From contig NW_027269992.1 in NCBI RefSeq assembly GCF_030848805.1, positions 62,001 through 126,000 on the forward strand: a stretch of 64,000 bases of DNA, written 5' to 3'. The DNA comes from Temnothorax longispinosus (taxonomy: Eukaryota > Arthropoda > Insecta > Hymenoptera > Formicidae). A program made the translations under genes and the position numbers. Below, in pieces: positions 1 through 14,698 of the stretch. Position 1 is the first letter of the stretch. Each line of letters starts with the position of its first letter. The notes beneath the pieces were generated by a model. That model searched no databases, was not told the DNA's origin, and saw only the letters and a list, made by a program, of their open reading frames with translations.

Positions 1-3000
1 ATTATTCTCTATGTTTAAGAAATTTTCAATGATATGAAATATTATAAAAAATTTATATTTAAAAATGTAGCCAATGAAACCGTAATGTAGCACAGCAAAA
101 TATTCTAAACAAACGGCAAAGTTTACTAAAAGAAGAAGACATAAAGAGCTCCAACGCGGCGGAGCTCCAACCAAGCGCGCGAATTCTTATTTATTCTCGA
201 TTATGAGGCCGTCCTCGCCAACGACTCTTTCGGTTGATTAAAAAAGAATAGAGAGGAAAAGGCATGTAGAAAACACTCCATAAAGCTACACTCGTTTCAT
301 TTTGCATCCTTCATCAGACTGTCGGCCGCTTGATGTATACGCGTGTGTAAAGGAAAGTAGTTTATCGGAGAAGATGTACGCGCTGGGGTCTCGTGGATCC
401 CACGAGCTGTACAAAAACGGCGGGCTCGATTACTTTCCTAAAATAAGAACGCGGAAAGAAAATAGTCGGAGCAACGCATGTAAACGACCCGCTAATGCTA
501 CCGAGCGAAATTTCTCTCTTGGAGCGCGCCGAATTAAAAATGACGAAACTGCTGTATCATGCGGATAAATCTCTTGTTTATGTACGCTCAAAAGTTGCCC
601 ATATTACGTCGAGGCACGCGCGCTTTAAAATTTACCTCTCACATGGAATTATAGTAGGCCTGTGGAGGCATTCAAAGAAAGATGCATTAAAAGCCCTCTT
701 CGATATAGCTTTCAGTGATCCACCACGTAAGTCGACGAAATGCCAAAATAATACATGAAAATTTATTGTTAAGAAATGCACTTTGCGTCAAAATTACCGT
801 GTTTTCCTTTAAACTTTTACTGTCCACTCAGAAATTAGAAGAAAAAAATACCGTAAAATACTCTATACATATAATTTAAGCTAAGCTTCAGGCTTTCCAC
901 GTACATACTTTAACGACGGAATGATGTAGGCGTGGAATATTTTAATTGTGTACTCGTATCTTTTCTTGTTCCCATACATTGCGTATATAATCTGAGAACA
1001 AAAAGCCACGGCTATTAATTCCCAAGAAAAAGTCTCTATTAATGCTCACGCTAATATTCACCACGAAAGCTTTACTTTCGAGAGCAACCCTTTCACATAA
1101 TGACGTTGAATTAGCACCAACGTTTCCCCTAACCATGGCCCTGGGACATATCATCATTTGCCCTCGTCGCGCCGCCGTCGCCACGGTTCCGTTTCCAATT
1201 TTTGTCCAAAACTTTTAAATTACTCGGGATTAGACTGCGTGCATTTTACAAACGGGCAAACAACAAAACTTTTTTAATAGCACGATAGCGAGTACGGTCT
1301 TAAAGCCCTTTTTTGCATTTTTAGTACTCACAGTTTAAAACGTCACAATCCAAAAATTTATCATTATCCTACCCCTCTTGTGGCCTGATTTATATTTGTG
1401 CATGAGCAATGCGCGCGCAAAGACGTAGCGTTTATTAAATTTTGTTGAATTAGGCAAAGTCGATGTTTCTTCTCATTTTGTTTATTGAACCGTATATATC
1501 TAATAATAATTTATTTATATCAACTTTATATTTGAGAAAAAAATACTAGATGAGATAATTCTTTTATTAATGTGCAAAAAATCAATATTACTAATGTTAA
1601 AATTGCAATCGTGCTTTTTAATTTTGGTTGATATATTTTTTTAAAGATATAAGTAAGTACATATATTTTTCAAATCAGATAATGAAATTATAACTCCAAT
1701 TTACATTAATTTTTCAAATTATTTTGCTTGAATTAATCACGAGAATGGGTGAAGCGAGTCATATGAAATTTTCTTTGACTGAAAAATTAATACAAACGAT
1801 TGATGCGAGGATTACAGCCATTTACATTAAGATAGATTCGAAGAATTTTTTTTTAACAAATAAGGCCACTATTATTCCCTGGCAATGGATTAAAGGAGGG
1901 GGCTTGTTTAATTTGGGTAATTTACGCGAATGCAGCCGCAGAATGTAGTCCACTAGGGGGAAATGTCACGAGTAAATTCTTGTTCCAGCAAAATGATAAC
2001 TCTATACGCAAATGGCCTCCTCTCCTTCGTGCTATCCTGCGGTAAACCACTCGACGGTTCCTTTAATTTTTATCAAAGACGGTGCTTTTTCGAATGACTT
2101 ACTACTTATCGACCCTCCCCCACCCACTCCCCCCATATAAGTCGTTTGCTCTATTAAAATCACCCGGATTTGTCGTCCGTAATTTACGAGCGACATGCCG
2201 GAAAAGAATGAGAGAAAAAAAAGAAAAAATAGATGGACATAATAACCACGTGTAACAGCAGCGCTATTTTTAAATTCCGAGCGAGAACCCTTGCTATAAA
2301 TCCACGCGAGATATCAGACCGATTTTAATGAAATTACAAGGATATTTCTCTTTTTTTTCCTACTATTATTCGTTCATTGACGTGTATGTCAGAGGATTTG
2401 GAAACATTAGACTAATTGACATTCGGCGAGGAAACACCTAAAATGTTAGCTCTCATTTATTTCCAACATCCGACCATTCTATATTTTAGTTCTCGTGACG
2501 ATTCGTATAAGATATGCATAGAGGATTAATAAAATTTCGCGGTCGCAATTCAAAGATCATAATCTATATTATATAAACTGGACCGTCTGTGTACATTCTC
2601 TATTAATTACTAAACCCTGTGATCGATCTGAACCAAATTTTGCACAGTTACTCTCTAGACCTTTGCGAAAAATATAAAAACCTATTTTGAAACCTAAACA
2701 CCTCACCCCTTTCCCTAGACACTGTGATAATTTAAATTTAGCGCCCTTTTTATATGTATATAAGAAGCTCGGGTAATGTCATGCAGTTAAGCTAGTATTT
2801 TACTAAAAACGAAAAAAAGGAACGATATATTAAATCCTTTAAGTTAGTCACACGTAAACTGTTTTATTTCGGCGGCGCGCTTCCTCGAATTCTGCACAAA
2901 CACATTAAGCGTAACGAAGAATGCGTAACAAAGAAAGTATTTCAAAGCCGCGCATTTGCTCGACCGAGATTTTTCAAAAGTCGCCCATTAATGACAGCAT

Positions 3001-6000
3001 AAATATCCGCTGACCCGAGAAGGAAGGGTGTCGGCGTCAACGTCGGCGTCGGCATTGACATCGACAACGGCAGCAGCATCATTGGTTGATTGTAATAATT
3101 AGTTCCGCGGCATCGTGGAATTTTCCGGTAGAAATCGCGCATTACTTGAAAAATTGGATTCGCCTCTATATTTAGTGGCCATGAAAAGAAAGACGCGAAA
3201 AAGAATGCATGTACACATAACTGACGTTATATCTCACCGAGAAGAAGATAAACTCGTGCGGGCGACACGACTTTAAAGAAATCGTCTGCATGGCCCATTT
3301 AAAAAATTCTTGGCCCATTGTGGTGAGGAATAAAACACACCCATAATTTACAATACCGTTTTCACGATCGCGTGAGACAGAAAACGACAACGGGAGATGA
3401 GGAGGAAAAAAAAAGGAACGCGTTTGCTCGCGTTTTAAGAGCCGGTGCGATGTCGCGCGAATTGTGGATTCAACTCGCTCCCGTAACGAGCTTTCTCCGC
3501 GAATTCCATCGATTGTTACCCGTCTTCGGGGTGAGCAGGCAGGAATTTTAGCAGTCAGTTTCGCGTACGACCATTGTGTTTTAATAATAAACGCGTTCCT
3601 GTTGCGTCGCTATAGAGAGGCGTATCAACAGGGTGGAATTTAAAGAGATATGATCGTTGAAAAGAGTTGAGCATTTTTTAAGGAACAGTAAAATACTTGC
3701 AAACAAAATAAAATTGTGCAATTCTTTTACCTATGCTTAAAACAATTTGGAGATGATTTTTTCTTAATGAAAATTTTATTAGTTTTTACTTGGATAATAT
3801 TAGATGCGTTATCTCTTTATTATTTTTTAATTTTGAAATGTTTTTAATTTAATGTATCAATTTTTAATTTTACTACTTTAATTCTGTATCGCTTTTTAAT
3901 CTTAAAATTCGCAAAGCGAAGCTATAAAGAAGCAGCGCGAGTTATTGGAAAGTTTCCAACAGCTCTGGAGCTGCAAGAGCTACGTTATCAAGGATTAAGG
4001 GAGAAATTTTTCCCGCGGATTTTTAAACTCGCGAGACGAGATATTACCGTGCTACGTAAGCGGAGTTGCCGGAATTGCCGGCAAAAAAGAATGAAAGTTA
4101 GCAGCGAAACGAAGACTAATTTTAATTAGTTATTTCCTCGGCACGTTTCGAACGCCCATCTCCCAGCCTCCCCCTCTTTCTCTTTTCCGTAGTTCTTTCG
4201 TCATATTATTTTCTCTTTCTTTGATCCTCCTATCTTCTCTTCTACAATGTTATCTTTCCACGGTACGTTAAGAAATTGCGGCGAGTCAAAAAAAAGTCTG
4301 CTCACCCACTCCGTTACCGCTCGCTTCAAATCCCATCGAGGCCGTCGTTCCTTTCTTCCCGGCAAATTAAAAAGTATGAGCCCGAAAAATGCATTCAGCC
4401 CATTTTCGACAATTATTTACGCGATACTTGGATAGTGTATCATAGATGATTCGATTAGATCTATCAATTTATAATTGTTTAGAAACTCTTTTTCGTATAT
4501 CGTCGGAAACATTATCTTTTCTTTTCGGTAAATTGAAAAACATGATCTTGAAAAGACCTTTTTGGCTCACTCTCGGCAATATTTTATTCAATTTTATATC
4601 AATACGCATCAAAGCGTGACTTGATTAAGAAAAATGTATATCTTTGATTTAAAAATGTGATTACTTGTACTCGAAAATGAATAAACAAGAACCCGGCTAT
4701 TATTAAACTGATAAACTCTCTCGGGGACAAATAATCATCTTTCGACCAAGACAATATCACATTTCCAAAATTTACAATCATTCAATCACGTTAAACAGTT
4801 TACATTTATAACCACCCTCGTAAACGCGGTCCCGACTCGTGTAGGGTTTCTCGAATCGGACCCTCGAGGCATATTTAATTATTAGAGAAAACTTCACCAC
4901 GATGTGTCCTTGAGAGGATCGAGCATCTACCACGATTTCAAAAATACATTTTTTTAAAGAAAGCGCAAACGTAATAATCGCAAGTGCTTGTAATTAGATG
5001 AAAACTTGTTTATTTATCCAAATTTTTTCAAGTATACATCCCCAAACTTATTTATTTCTATAAATAGACACTTTGCAGCTTTTTGACAAAAATTTTGTAA
5101 TAAATACTTGAAATTCTCGCAATTATTTAGTTTTCTCTACGTGCGATTCACTCTTTTGACAGTCACTGTGGTCATGAAAAAATTACAAACAGAGAGATAT
5201 TAGCAAAAAAGCTTACTTTTTATGCTCGCTATTCATTCTCTCTGATATTATTCATACAAAAGGAAAATTACGAGGTCATCCTGTAAAAAGTTAAAAATTC
5301 AATACCGCACACAGAGTCCCCTATAACATTATTTACCCCTATATTTCCGATGTGAAAACCACGAGAACGAGATACTCTGTACGAATAACTGAGTCATGAC
5401 AGAGACAAAAAAGGCAGATAGAAAGAGAAAGAGAAAATTTTGAAACCACTATCTGTCCCGGAGGATTACGACATCGGTAACAACATCTTCCGACATTACA
5501 CTGATTAATGACGCGCAGAGTCAACGACTAATACTATGGAATGCGCACTTTTCATTCTCTCTGTCTCTCGTTCTTTCCCCTTTGACATTTTTCAATCGGT
5601 CTGCACCGTCCGCAATGACTTTTCGCCACAGCATGCCCTAAAATTCAGAATATAATCTTCAGCCGCTGTCAATTCGGCTGCTTTATTAAATCCGCATGCA
5701 AGAATTATTAAGCCACCATTAGGATTTAATCTGTAATCGAACGGGACATTGATGGCCGAATTTATTACAAGTCTAGCAATCGTTGCACGTGCTACGCGGG
5801 AATCGATAATGCCATTAATGTGAAATACAAATTTGAAAAAAAGTAAAATAATAATTATTATATTTCCATAAATAGTTTCGCAATGTAAATTTTGATCTTC
5901 AAATAAATAAAATTTAATGTGCCTTCTTTTCCAAAATAATTTAATTAATCTCAAATTTTATGCTACATCAATCAGACATACAGCTAACACAGCTTATTCT

Positions 6001-8334
6001 CATTAAATTATAATTCAAATAATATTATTTATTACGCATTCAATGCTCTCAATCGACAAATATACAAAATTAATAATTATCTTAGATGGTGCTAACGAGC
6101 TCACAAAATAAATCGCGAAATTACAACATAGCGGACTCGATAATTTATCGAAAATAATTTAGGATATACGGAATATACATACGCACACGCAAAATACCCG
6201 TCATACATTTATTTTGATACGTTAAATATTTCATAGCGTGTGTGTTATTGAATCTCGCGGCGGTGCTCGGCGCTCAGCGTTCACTGTTTACATCGTGACG
6301 TCATCGTGTGCGCACGGTCGCTGCTTCACCATTCCGTTGTCGAAACTCGAGCCGATAGGCAGCAACGCGTGCCACTCCATACTGCGTATTATCATCCCTT
6401 CGAATACGATCATTTTTTGCGCAGCTTATGCGATGTACTAATCTACCCGATTGCTGACTTGTTTCAAGACATCATTAGAAGCAAACGATGAATTTACCCA
6501 AGCAGGTATATCACTCGAATTTATTCCGATTGAAATAGAAGATTAGAGCAAATAAAAACGAGACGTGTCACTATTTCGTGTCTACGGGCGATAATTACAT
6601 CATTAACGACGCTTGTTCCTTGCGAATGGAATATATATATCATTGTTTCGTACGTTTCAAATTTTTCACTAGATGCAACTTTTTTGTCCGTCTCGAATTG
6701 AGAGCGAAGAATAATGCTATTCTGAAAACCATGATATATCAATAGTTTTGTAATAATCGGTTTCAAATATGAGCAATAAGACAATAAGGCCCGGTATTCG
6801 GCATCAAATTACGATTCACGTTTACAACGCCAAAAGCATCGCTCTATCTTCGTTTGATATTCGATATGTGCAACAAAGACGAAAGATGCTTACAGCGCGT
6901 AGCGTAAAGTGAGCTGTGAGCGTGAATCGGACCGCAGCCATACATTTTCTAATTAATTTGAAAATCCCAACGATGACGTCACGCGCAACGCCCGGCGCCC
7001 GATCGCCCGGTATGGTATATCAATGCTGTGAGCTGCGATGCACCGCGCTACCATGCTGTAGTGAAAAAAAGTTTATGTCGTTTACACTTTACGTCTTTAC
7101 GTTCGAGGAACGAGACTTGAGCTGGCAGATAAACACGCAAGTCACTCTGTGTCATTATTAAATTATTCCTCTCTGAATTATATCAATAAATAGACGATTC
7201 GTATTTTGTTTCCAACATTTAGCAACATTAATCACTTTTGCATGTGTTACGCGAGATACATAACCTATATATTCGAAATATCGTGTGCGTGTAATACCGA
7301 AATTTACAATAATTAAATATTTATTATCGCTTTCGAATTTATCATTATTAACTCGACATTATTGAGTTTATCGCACGGCATCGGAATGAAATTGTTGGTG
7401 CTGCTTTTGAATTTTTCATTCTTCGACCAGTAAACAAAGTAACGGAATGTCGCGGATCAAATCCGCATATCGGGCGTCGTCGGGCGATATCGTGGCATGT
7501 TCAATTAGTAAATAGAGTCATAATTGTCGACAATTATTAAAATTTTGTTTAATATTTGTAACAGTAGTAGTACAAATACTATTTTGACATTATCAGTTCA
7601 ATAAAACGTCTACTGCAAAAATCGTTTGACCTAGGTCTATCGAACGTAAACACGAATTGACAAACAAAAAGCATAATTTTGAATGTTACATACTGCGATT
7701 ATTTATTCGCAATTTTAACATGTTTATTCATCCATTTGTCATAATGCAATTATATATTATTATACAGAATTAGATTTGTTTTAAATCATAAACATGTATT
7801 ATTTGTTGCAGTGTGAAAAATAAAGTTGGAAGCAACAGATATTTCAACTTTCACCATCGCTAAGAATTCGTGTCGATTACGCAGACAAAGTATCAAACAA
7901 TTTTGCATTCGCGGGTGAATGTGTGAGTGAGTGCAACGAGAGAATCTGAGAGGAGAAGGAGGAGGAGGAGGCTTGGGAAGCATCGGGCGACAGCGGAGCA
8001 ACAGTGAGGTAATATAATAATCTATAATTAATTAATTATTCAAATAGTATCTAGTACTTGTAATATTAATTGTTTATTCTCTCCATTCTTTTCATTTTAT
8101 TTACATTTATTTGTGTTTGAATGACTTGAAAATAAAAATTAGAAAATAATTTTCATTTATGAAACTTTTAAAGAGGATTTATTTAAAGAGACAACCACAT
8201 TCTCAAGAAGAATTGGATAATTGTTTTATTAAATATCTACTTGAAGACGAGTAAAAATTTGAAACACGTAATAATAATTTTTCTAAGAAAATTAATTATT
8301 TCGAACGTCGTAATAATTTTGATATATTTATATG
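1..8334. other. AT-rich stretch with no supported gene
   Basis: All open frames here are short (120 codons at most), lack recognisable motifs and have no consistent splice context. I see simple A/T runs and scattered GC-richer patches (for example around 3.4-3.5 kb), but no RNA gene and no transposon end that I can define. Unrecognised introns or exons of a large gene cannot be excluded. Confidence 0.5.
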
Positions 8335-8925
8335 TTACAGTTCAACATATAATTTACAACGTAGTTTACTCCGCTGCAGCGCATCGTCTCGGTGAGTTAC
8401 TGAAATATATATCAAGTTAATGTCCTGTTCGTTCTGAGGATACCCGGGTGTAAAAACAATGGCCAAAATCGACGGTGACATTTTATTGTCCTCCTCGTGT
8501 CGCACTACTCGCGTCAAATAAACAATCAAACGTTCCATCAGATTGTAATTCGGTTTCGGCAATTTCTTCAGTATGGCGAAAAACATGCTGATTCGATCGT
8601 GCGGATCCATCAAGTTTGCCGCGTGCAGAAAGTCGTCGTAATATTTGTAGGTCAAAAGCGGTTCCGGTATGTTTCTGAAAAAACTTTTTAGTACCGCAAC
8701 TAGAACATGCACTTGATAGTTATCGATAGCCACTTTCTCTAAATCGCCCTCATCCATTTTTATTTTGAATTCTCTTACTTTGAAACCGACACCGCTTTTT
8801 ATGTATATGCCCTCGATATAAAAACTATGCATCTCAATAATTGTAATCAATCAATCTACTATGAGTGGTAATTTGCCGTCACCGCAGTCCAACTTGTACA
8901 GTGATACACCAAATACTTTACGCAA
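8335..8925 (-). pseudogene. Decayed RhoGAP-domain fragment resembling myosin IX
   Basis: The minus strand reads as the middle of a RhoGAP domain of the unconventional myosin-IX type. Going downstream one sees a VFGVSLYKLD-like entry, then IEMHSFYIEGIY, the EPLLTYKYYDDFL stretch, and NLMERLIVYLTRV ending at ILAIVFTP. In RhoGAPs the arginine finger sits in the G-I-Y-R-K-S-G motif; here that position (8800-8802) codes for isoleucine, so GAP catalysis would be lost. An in-frame TGA lies at 8851-8853 and the frame is lost by one base near 8445, after which the expected C-terminal residues appear in another frame. No other myosin exon is visible nearby. It is a fragment, either part of a processed copy or a duplicated exon. 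The family assignment rests on remembered RhoGAP and myosin-IX sequence and is fairly secure; the mode of origin is not. Confidence 0.75.
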
Positions 8926-10327
8926 TAATTTAATATTTATTTTTTAAATTTGATTTTACATAAAGTCTAATACTTGATTACTCAACACCAAATTAGGATT
9001 TGCTATTATTAGTACATATACATGTATAACAATATCATATTTCACAAACAATATCATATTACTAGTCTTGTAAATTGTTTAATCAACTAATTATTATTTA
9101 ATTTATACATTATTTTGCGAAATACTTGTGTTGAATAGTCAATATCATTTGATTTATATATCTAACGAAAGAAACCATCGGATAATCCATTCGCTCTTCA
9201 TTACGCCATAATTCCATCAAACTCCCTCAATTAATCCGCTCGCTATGTATAACACAAAATGCAAATTGGCAGGCTTGGGCACACTTTCGGACTTAATTGT
9301 CATCGCCGGAAATGCCCGCTTAAGCAAATCTGGTATTTATATTACCGATAAACGGGGAATACATATTAAAACATGCAAATCGACTAGATAAAAATTCGGG
9401 TCGCTCCCCCACACTGTTAAACGGCCGAAATGCTCAGCTACGGAAATTTCGGACAGAAAGGTGCTCACGCGATTTGAATTTTAAACGATCGCGAATTCAT
9501 GCTTTACTGGCTGTTTCGAAGAAAGGGGATATGTAGCGCGTCGTTGCTGCTGATGCAAACAATTCGACATGAAATTCCTATAATGGTAACACACCACGTG
9601 CATTCCTGTCACGCGTGTCGGCTTCCCTAACAAAGCGAGGGATTGCGGCCGAGTATATGGGGGTAAATCAAAATTTAACATCTCCTATATACGCAATCAG
9701 ATCTACATCGATATCGTTTTGCATTAGCTACCGTTATTTTCCCTGTTTAGTTTGAACTGAAATGCTACGTAGCGAATAATCAGAAATCTGTCGCCAAAAA
9801 ATAGCAACGATAAAATAAAAATTAATTACATATTTAAACATAATTTTATTTCAAAATTTATTGCATGAGGTCGACGAATACTTGATACATATCTTAATAT
9901 GGATAATATTTCACACAACATTTTTTAATCTTTCCTCTTGTCGATTATAATTCCTTTAGTTACATTGATTCCAAAAAATTGCATTAGTTCTGAGACACTC
10001 TGTATATATCATAAACAGCATGTCATTAATGCTGTCGGAGATATAAAATATAAGAAATACAAATAATATAAATGTATAGCAAATGCTACTGTGTCCTTTT
10101 TCCCCATTGCAATTTTCCAGGTTCTTAATTGAAGCATTAGCGCGCGGCGACAGAGCGTCGCTTTTCCGATACTGTGTCGCACCCAGGAATTATAACAATT
10201 TCAAAATAAACAGCTATCTCGCGATAGAAATTGCTTTGATGACGACGTCGCAAATCGTGGAGCGTCTTCATAATTCCACGTTGCGTCAATCATTTGCGCA
10301 ATCTATCGTTGCTAATTATCTTCATTC

Positions 10328-10370
<43 letters not shown>

Positions 10371-12207
10371 GTACCCTCTTTCTCCAACATTTTTTATTTG
10401 CGAATGGATTTCTCCGTCGAATCACGTTCGTATTGTCCCGCGACAGACACAACCACATTGTCAAAAATTTTTTCAATAGTCAAACAATAAAACTTTCGCA
10501 ATTGCTTCGTTCGTGCCGAAGCAAAAATCCAGATGGCTGGAAAACCCGGACAGTTTTCAGATAGTCTTCAATTGTCATCGATCGTCACTAATTATATCGG
10601 TGCTTGGAATAAGCCTATTCACCTCATTTACCTTTTTTACGAAACAAGCTGCGATATTTTGATTTTTATTGATAATATTGTCTTGCGGTGAGAGTAGAAT
10701 GAATACAGTCGATTGAGAAATATTACCAAACAATTAAAACTCTTTTGCAATTGAATGACACAGGATATTCTAAATGTCACAAAATAAATTTATTAATTAT
10801 TAGATATATACCAAACAATCATTGAAGCTCATGAAAATTATTGCGTGAAAGGCTGATGCTCTATTCAAAGAGACTTTTCTTTCTAAATTTTATGCAAATA
10901 ATATTACGTTCTTGCTCTTCTTTTAATTGTAGCAATTCAATCATTTAACATATCAAAAGATGGTTCATGTAAATTGCTTTTCGTGAAAACTCGACGCTTT
11001 CACTTTCGTTCACACAATTATATCCTGGGAAATATTGCAATAATATAAAAGACGTAAAATTGGTATCAAACTATACGCATTGGAGATTAAAATTAAAAAT
11101 TGAAAATTAAAGATTGTTTAATCACACTCTAGAGCAACACATTGATGGAGATGAGATTAAAAATTAAAGATTAAAAATCGTTCTATTACACACTAAATTC
11201 TAGACGTACGATTAACAATACAATGTGATTATAAAATGTAATAAACATATCTCATAAAATTAAACGTATAAATATATTATAAAAGAAGAAATTTAGCCAT
11301 TTCTCTTGTCTTATAGCACATGCTATAAAGGAAAAAGAATAAGATAATAAACGTTTAATATGAACAAATTTTTATTTATCAAAGAGAAAAAAAAGAGATA
11401 TGCATCATAATCTTTTTACGGAATTGACAAAAATCCAAAAAGATTTAAAAGGTAAAAAATGTATATATATATATATATAAAACGTGCTGAAAAAACTTTT
11501 TTCTAGTTTAATTTACATTATAATATTTTTATCAAATACCATATATATAACTTAATGTATTAGAGATATTTTGGTATAAAGACAACTTTATTTTTTTGAA
11601 ATCTCTTATTCTCTCTTATTCTCTTTAAAATCTTTTGAAAAAAATCTTTCTATTAATACAAAAACAAAATACACATATACATATATGTGCATAACAATAA
11701 TAGATGAATCAGTTTTCTTACATGCTCATTATGTATTTTACGTTATAAAAAAATGTATATTCCCCGTTTAAATTCAAAATACTCAACATCACGTATCAAT
11801 AATGAAAGCAATATGTTGATTGAAACATTTACTTTTAGAAAGAATCTCAAGAATCTCTTTATCTCATATATCGGATTGCGGTCAGAATACCATCTCTGAT
11901 ATAATTAAATACGAAAAAATATTTATACGCATAATCATATAAGGATTACTGGAAAATTGGACATGTCTGAATAGAATCTAGTTGGACGTGCTAGAATAAA
12001 GTCTAGTCATATATACAAATCAGGCTCTGATTTACACAAGCGTTACATCTCTGTGCAAATCCTAATCAGGCTTCCTTGATAGGAAACCTAGACAGAAATG
12101 AGGAAAAACTATCTACAACCTTTATAAGCTCTCTTTTAAAGTTTTACTCGAAAAGTAACAGAAACAAGAGGATACATCTTGTCCGACGACGAAAGTGTGT
12201 TACTTAC
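8926..12207. other. Gene-free AT-rich stretch
   Basis: No convincing coding exon. A (CT)n microsatellite lies at about 10332-10366 and short (TA)n runs near 11460-11480. It could be intron of the minus-strand exon at 12208-12388, since that exon ends in a splice donor pointing into this interval. Confidence 0.4.
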
Positions 12208-12388
12208 CAAATGGATTCAATGTAAAACACACCACTCGCATATCCCACCTATGTTCGTCTGAATCGAAACATATTATAAATCTATCAGAATCGAGACCGA
12301 AAAAGTTTATATATTTAATCGACGATCCTCGTTGAAACGTAACGCGATATTTTCCAAATATATCTGAACGACAAACATGTACATGCAT
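12208..12388 (-). CDS. Possible first coding exon of an unidentified gene
   Basis: The minus strand opens with ATG at 12388 and runs 60 codons without a stop to ...TTGAATCCATTTG, followed directly by a consensus splice donor GTAAGT (12207-12202). Composition is protein-like: basic and aromatic, with the run GLDSDRFIICFDSDEHRWD near the end. No family is recognised, and there is no signal peptide or membrane segment. The next exon should lie below 12200 on the minus strand, but I could not identify it. It could be a real 5' coding exon or an isolated remnant. Confidence 0.4.
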
Positions 12389-12944
12389 CGTGGCACGAAA
12401 TCTTGAACGTATACTTTACGTGAAAAGAGAAATTATATCTAGAAAACTCGGCAGCACGCCTACGAAACGACCCGCACCTGCATAGAAAGCAGTTTAAGTG
12501 TGTGATCTCTTTCATTTCCAACTTTATCTCGAATAATGTCATAACGTTCTCTTTATCATGCAGCTCAATAGAGAGACGATTTGCAGTCTAAATCGGTTAA
12601 TACATCTATTCAATCTCGAGATGACAAACTAAATTTGATTTATTAACGAGACGACATAAACATATATGATTTGTACGCTAAATAACGGACTTGTGCAACG
12701 TTTTACGTTAATTACAACGTTAATGAAAAATGTCAATCAAAACCAAGCCTTGTGATCTGAATTAAACATTTTTATACAGAAAAACCACATTCAGATGCAA
12801 AAGCATATCGTGATGAGCTAAAGCACGTCTATGTGTGTCTCAAAATATAACAACTTGCGCGACGTCTTTTGCGTCGAAACCGACTTGATATCGAAATTCT
12901 TAAATTTTTCTGAAATTTAACCTTTAGTCCATTCTGTGTCGTAT
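12389..12944. other. Non-coding stretch
   Basis: Nothing recognisable. If 12208-12388 is a first exon, its promoter and 5' UTR would lie here on the minus strand. No core promoter motif stands out. Confidence 0.4.
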
Positions 12945-13345
12945 GTCGTGTGCATGTGCATGTGTTTATATACTGGTGTGCATGTGCATGTGCATGTGTT
13001 TATATACTGGTGTGCATGTGCATGTGCATGTGTTTATATACTGGTGTGCATGTGCATGTGCATGTGTCATATATCATTTTATTATTTTTTCTTTTTTTTC
13101 TTTTTTTTCTCTTTTTCTTTATTATTAATATTAATAATTAATAGTTATTATTATTAATAAAGGAAGAGAGAGAAAAAAAAAAAGAAAAAATAATAAAATA
13201 ATATATAAACATATGCACATGCACATGTACACCAGTATATAAACACATGCACATGCACATGTACACCAGTATATAAACACATGCACATGCACACGACACA
13301 CCAGTATGTAACACATGCACATGCACATGCACACCAGTATGTAAG
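12945..13345. repeat. Minisatellite present in both orientations around a T-rich core
   Basis: About three units of a roughly 36-bp repeat (TGTTTATATACTGGTG followed by repeated CATGTG) run from 12955 to 13065. The reverse complement of the same unit is repeated at 13205-13340. A T-rich/A-rich core separates the arms, so the whole can fold back. Apparent open frames rich in HVHV and CACAC are only this repeat translated. Confidence 0.85.
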
Positions 13346-13735
<390 letters not shown>

Positions 13736-14695
13736 ACTGGACGGCGGTCGAGAGCTCAACTGAACGACGACTATAGAAGCTTGATTAATTAGCCATGTCG
13801 CGATGCCGTGCCGACAAAGTTTTCGTGACGTTACCCCGACCAATCGAATATTGCTGCAACGTCGGCATCTCTCCCTATAATTCTTCAACTACTATTTTAC
13901 AAACAAAAACTTGAAGGAAGAGAAGAGACTAAGTGATTAAAGATAACACTCTGCGAAAGAAGCTGAGCGTTCGCTCCAGTTGGGTTGTCTCAGAAGAATA
14001 AATTAATTGATGTCATTTAGCAATTTACAAAAAAAAGGGACGTTTATGTAATATATGCGAATTATATTTCTTCCTCATTTCAAATTTTTTAAAATAATAG
14101 TAATAAATATTTCTTTAATAAAAGTCAAATATTTAATTAGAACTTATTAGTGCTAAAATTCTGCGTCATTAGTTGAAGATTGAGCATAAATCTAAGCATA
14201 AACCGTGTTTTGTTTTGAGCTATAGAGTTAATTTCTTGAAAAGTGGATGGGATGGGATACTGCGTCTCTCTCGTCGCAGGAAGGAGCGCATCGGCGTTAC
14301 CGCGTATCTTATGTAAATGTTCGCCGAATACACGTGGAGGCACGTGTCCACAGGGATCAGCCGGCAAATTGAGATTCACGCGTCTACCGACTTTGCCGGC
14401 CGACACACGATCGATATTTCCGTCCACGTGCGCGCACCTCTGCGTTTGCCTCGCCCGATGAAGTAAAGTACACGCAGAGTTTTCTCTCCCTTTCTCTTGA
14501 CCTCTCTTCATATTTTTGTCTTTTTATTTCTTTTTCCTGTCAGTGTGATGAATCGCGCCAGATTTAATTGATGCGGTTACCGTACAAAGAAAATCACTCT
14601 AAATTAATTGCACTTATCACGGATTAATTGCATCTCGTCACGCGTAGCGGGCATTAACGCAGGTCTCCACAGGTAGTCGTGTATTTGTGATTTAT
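13736..14695. other. Gene-free stretch
   Basis: Only short opposing open frames are present (for example 14137-14511 minus), without motifs or splice context. Nothing further is supported. Confidence 0.4.
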
Positions 14696-14698
14696 TCA

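Noticed and set aside
12936..13334. Overlapping frames with HVHV/CACAC and MCMC repeats
   Set aside because: They are translations of the minisatellite in three frames on both strands, with no non-repetitive part.
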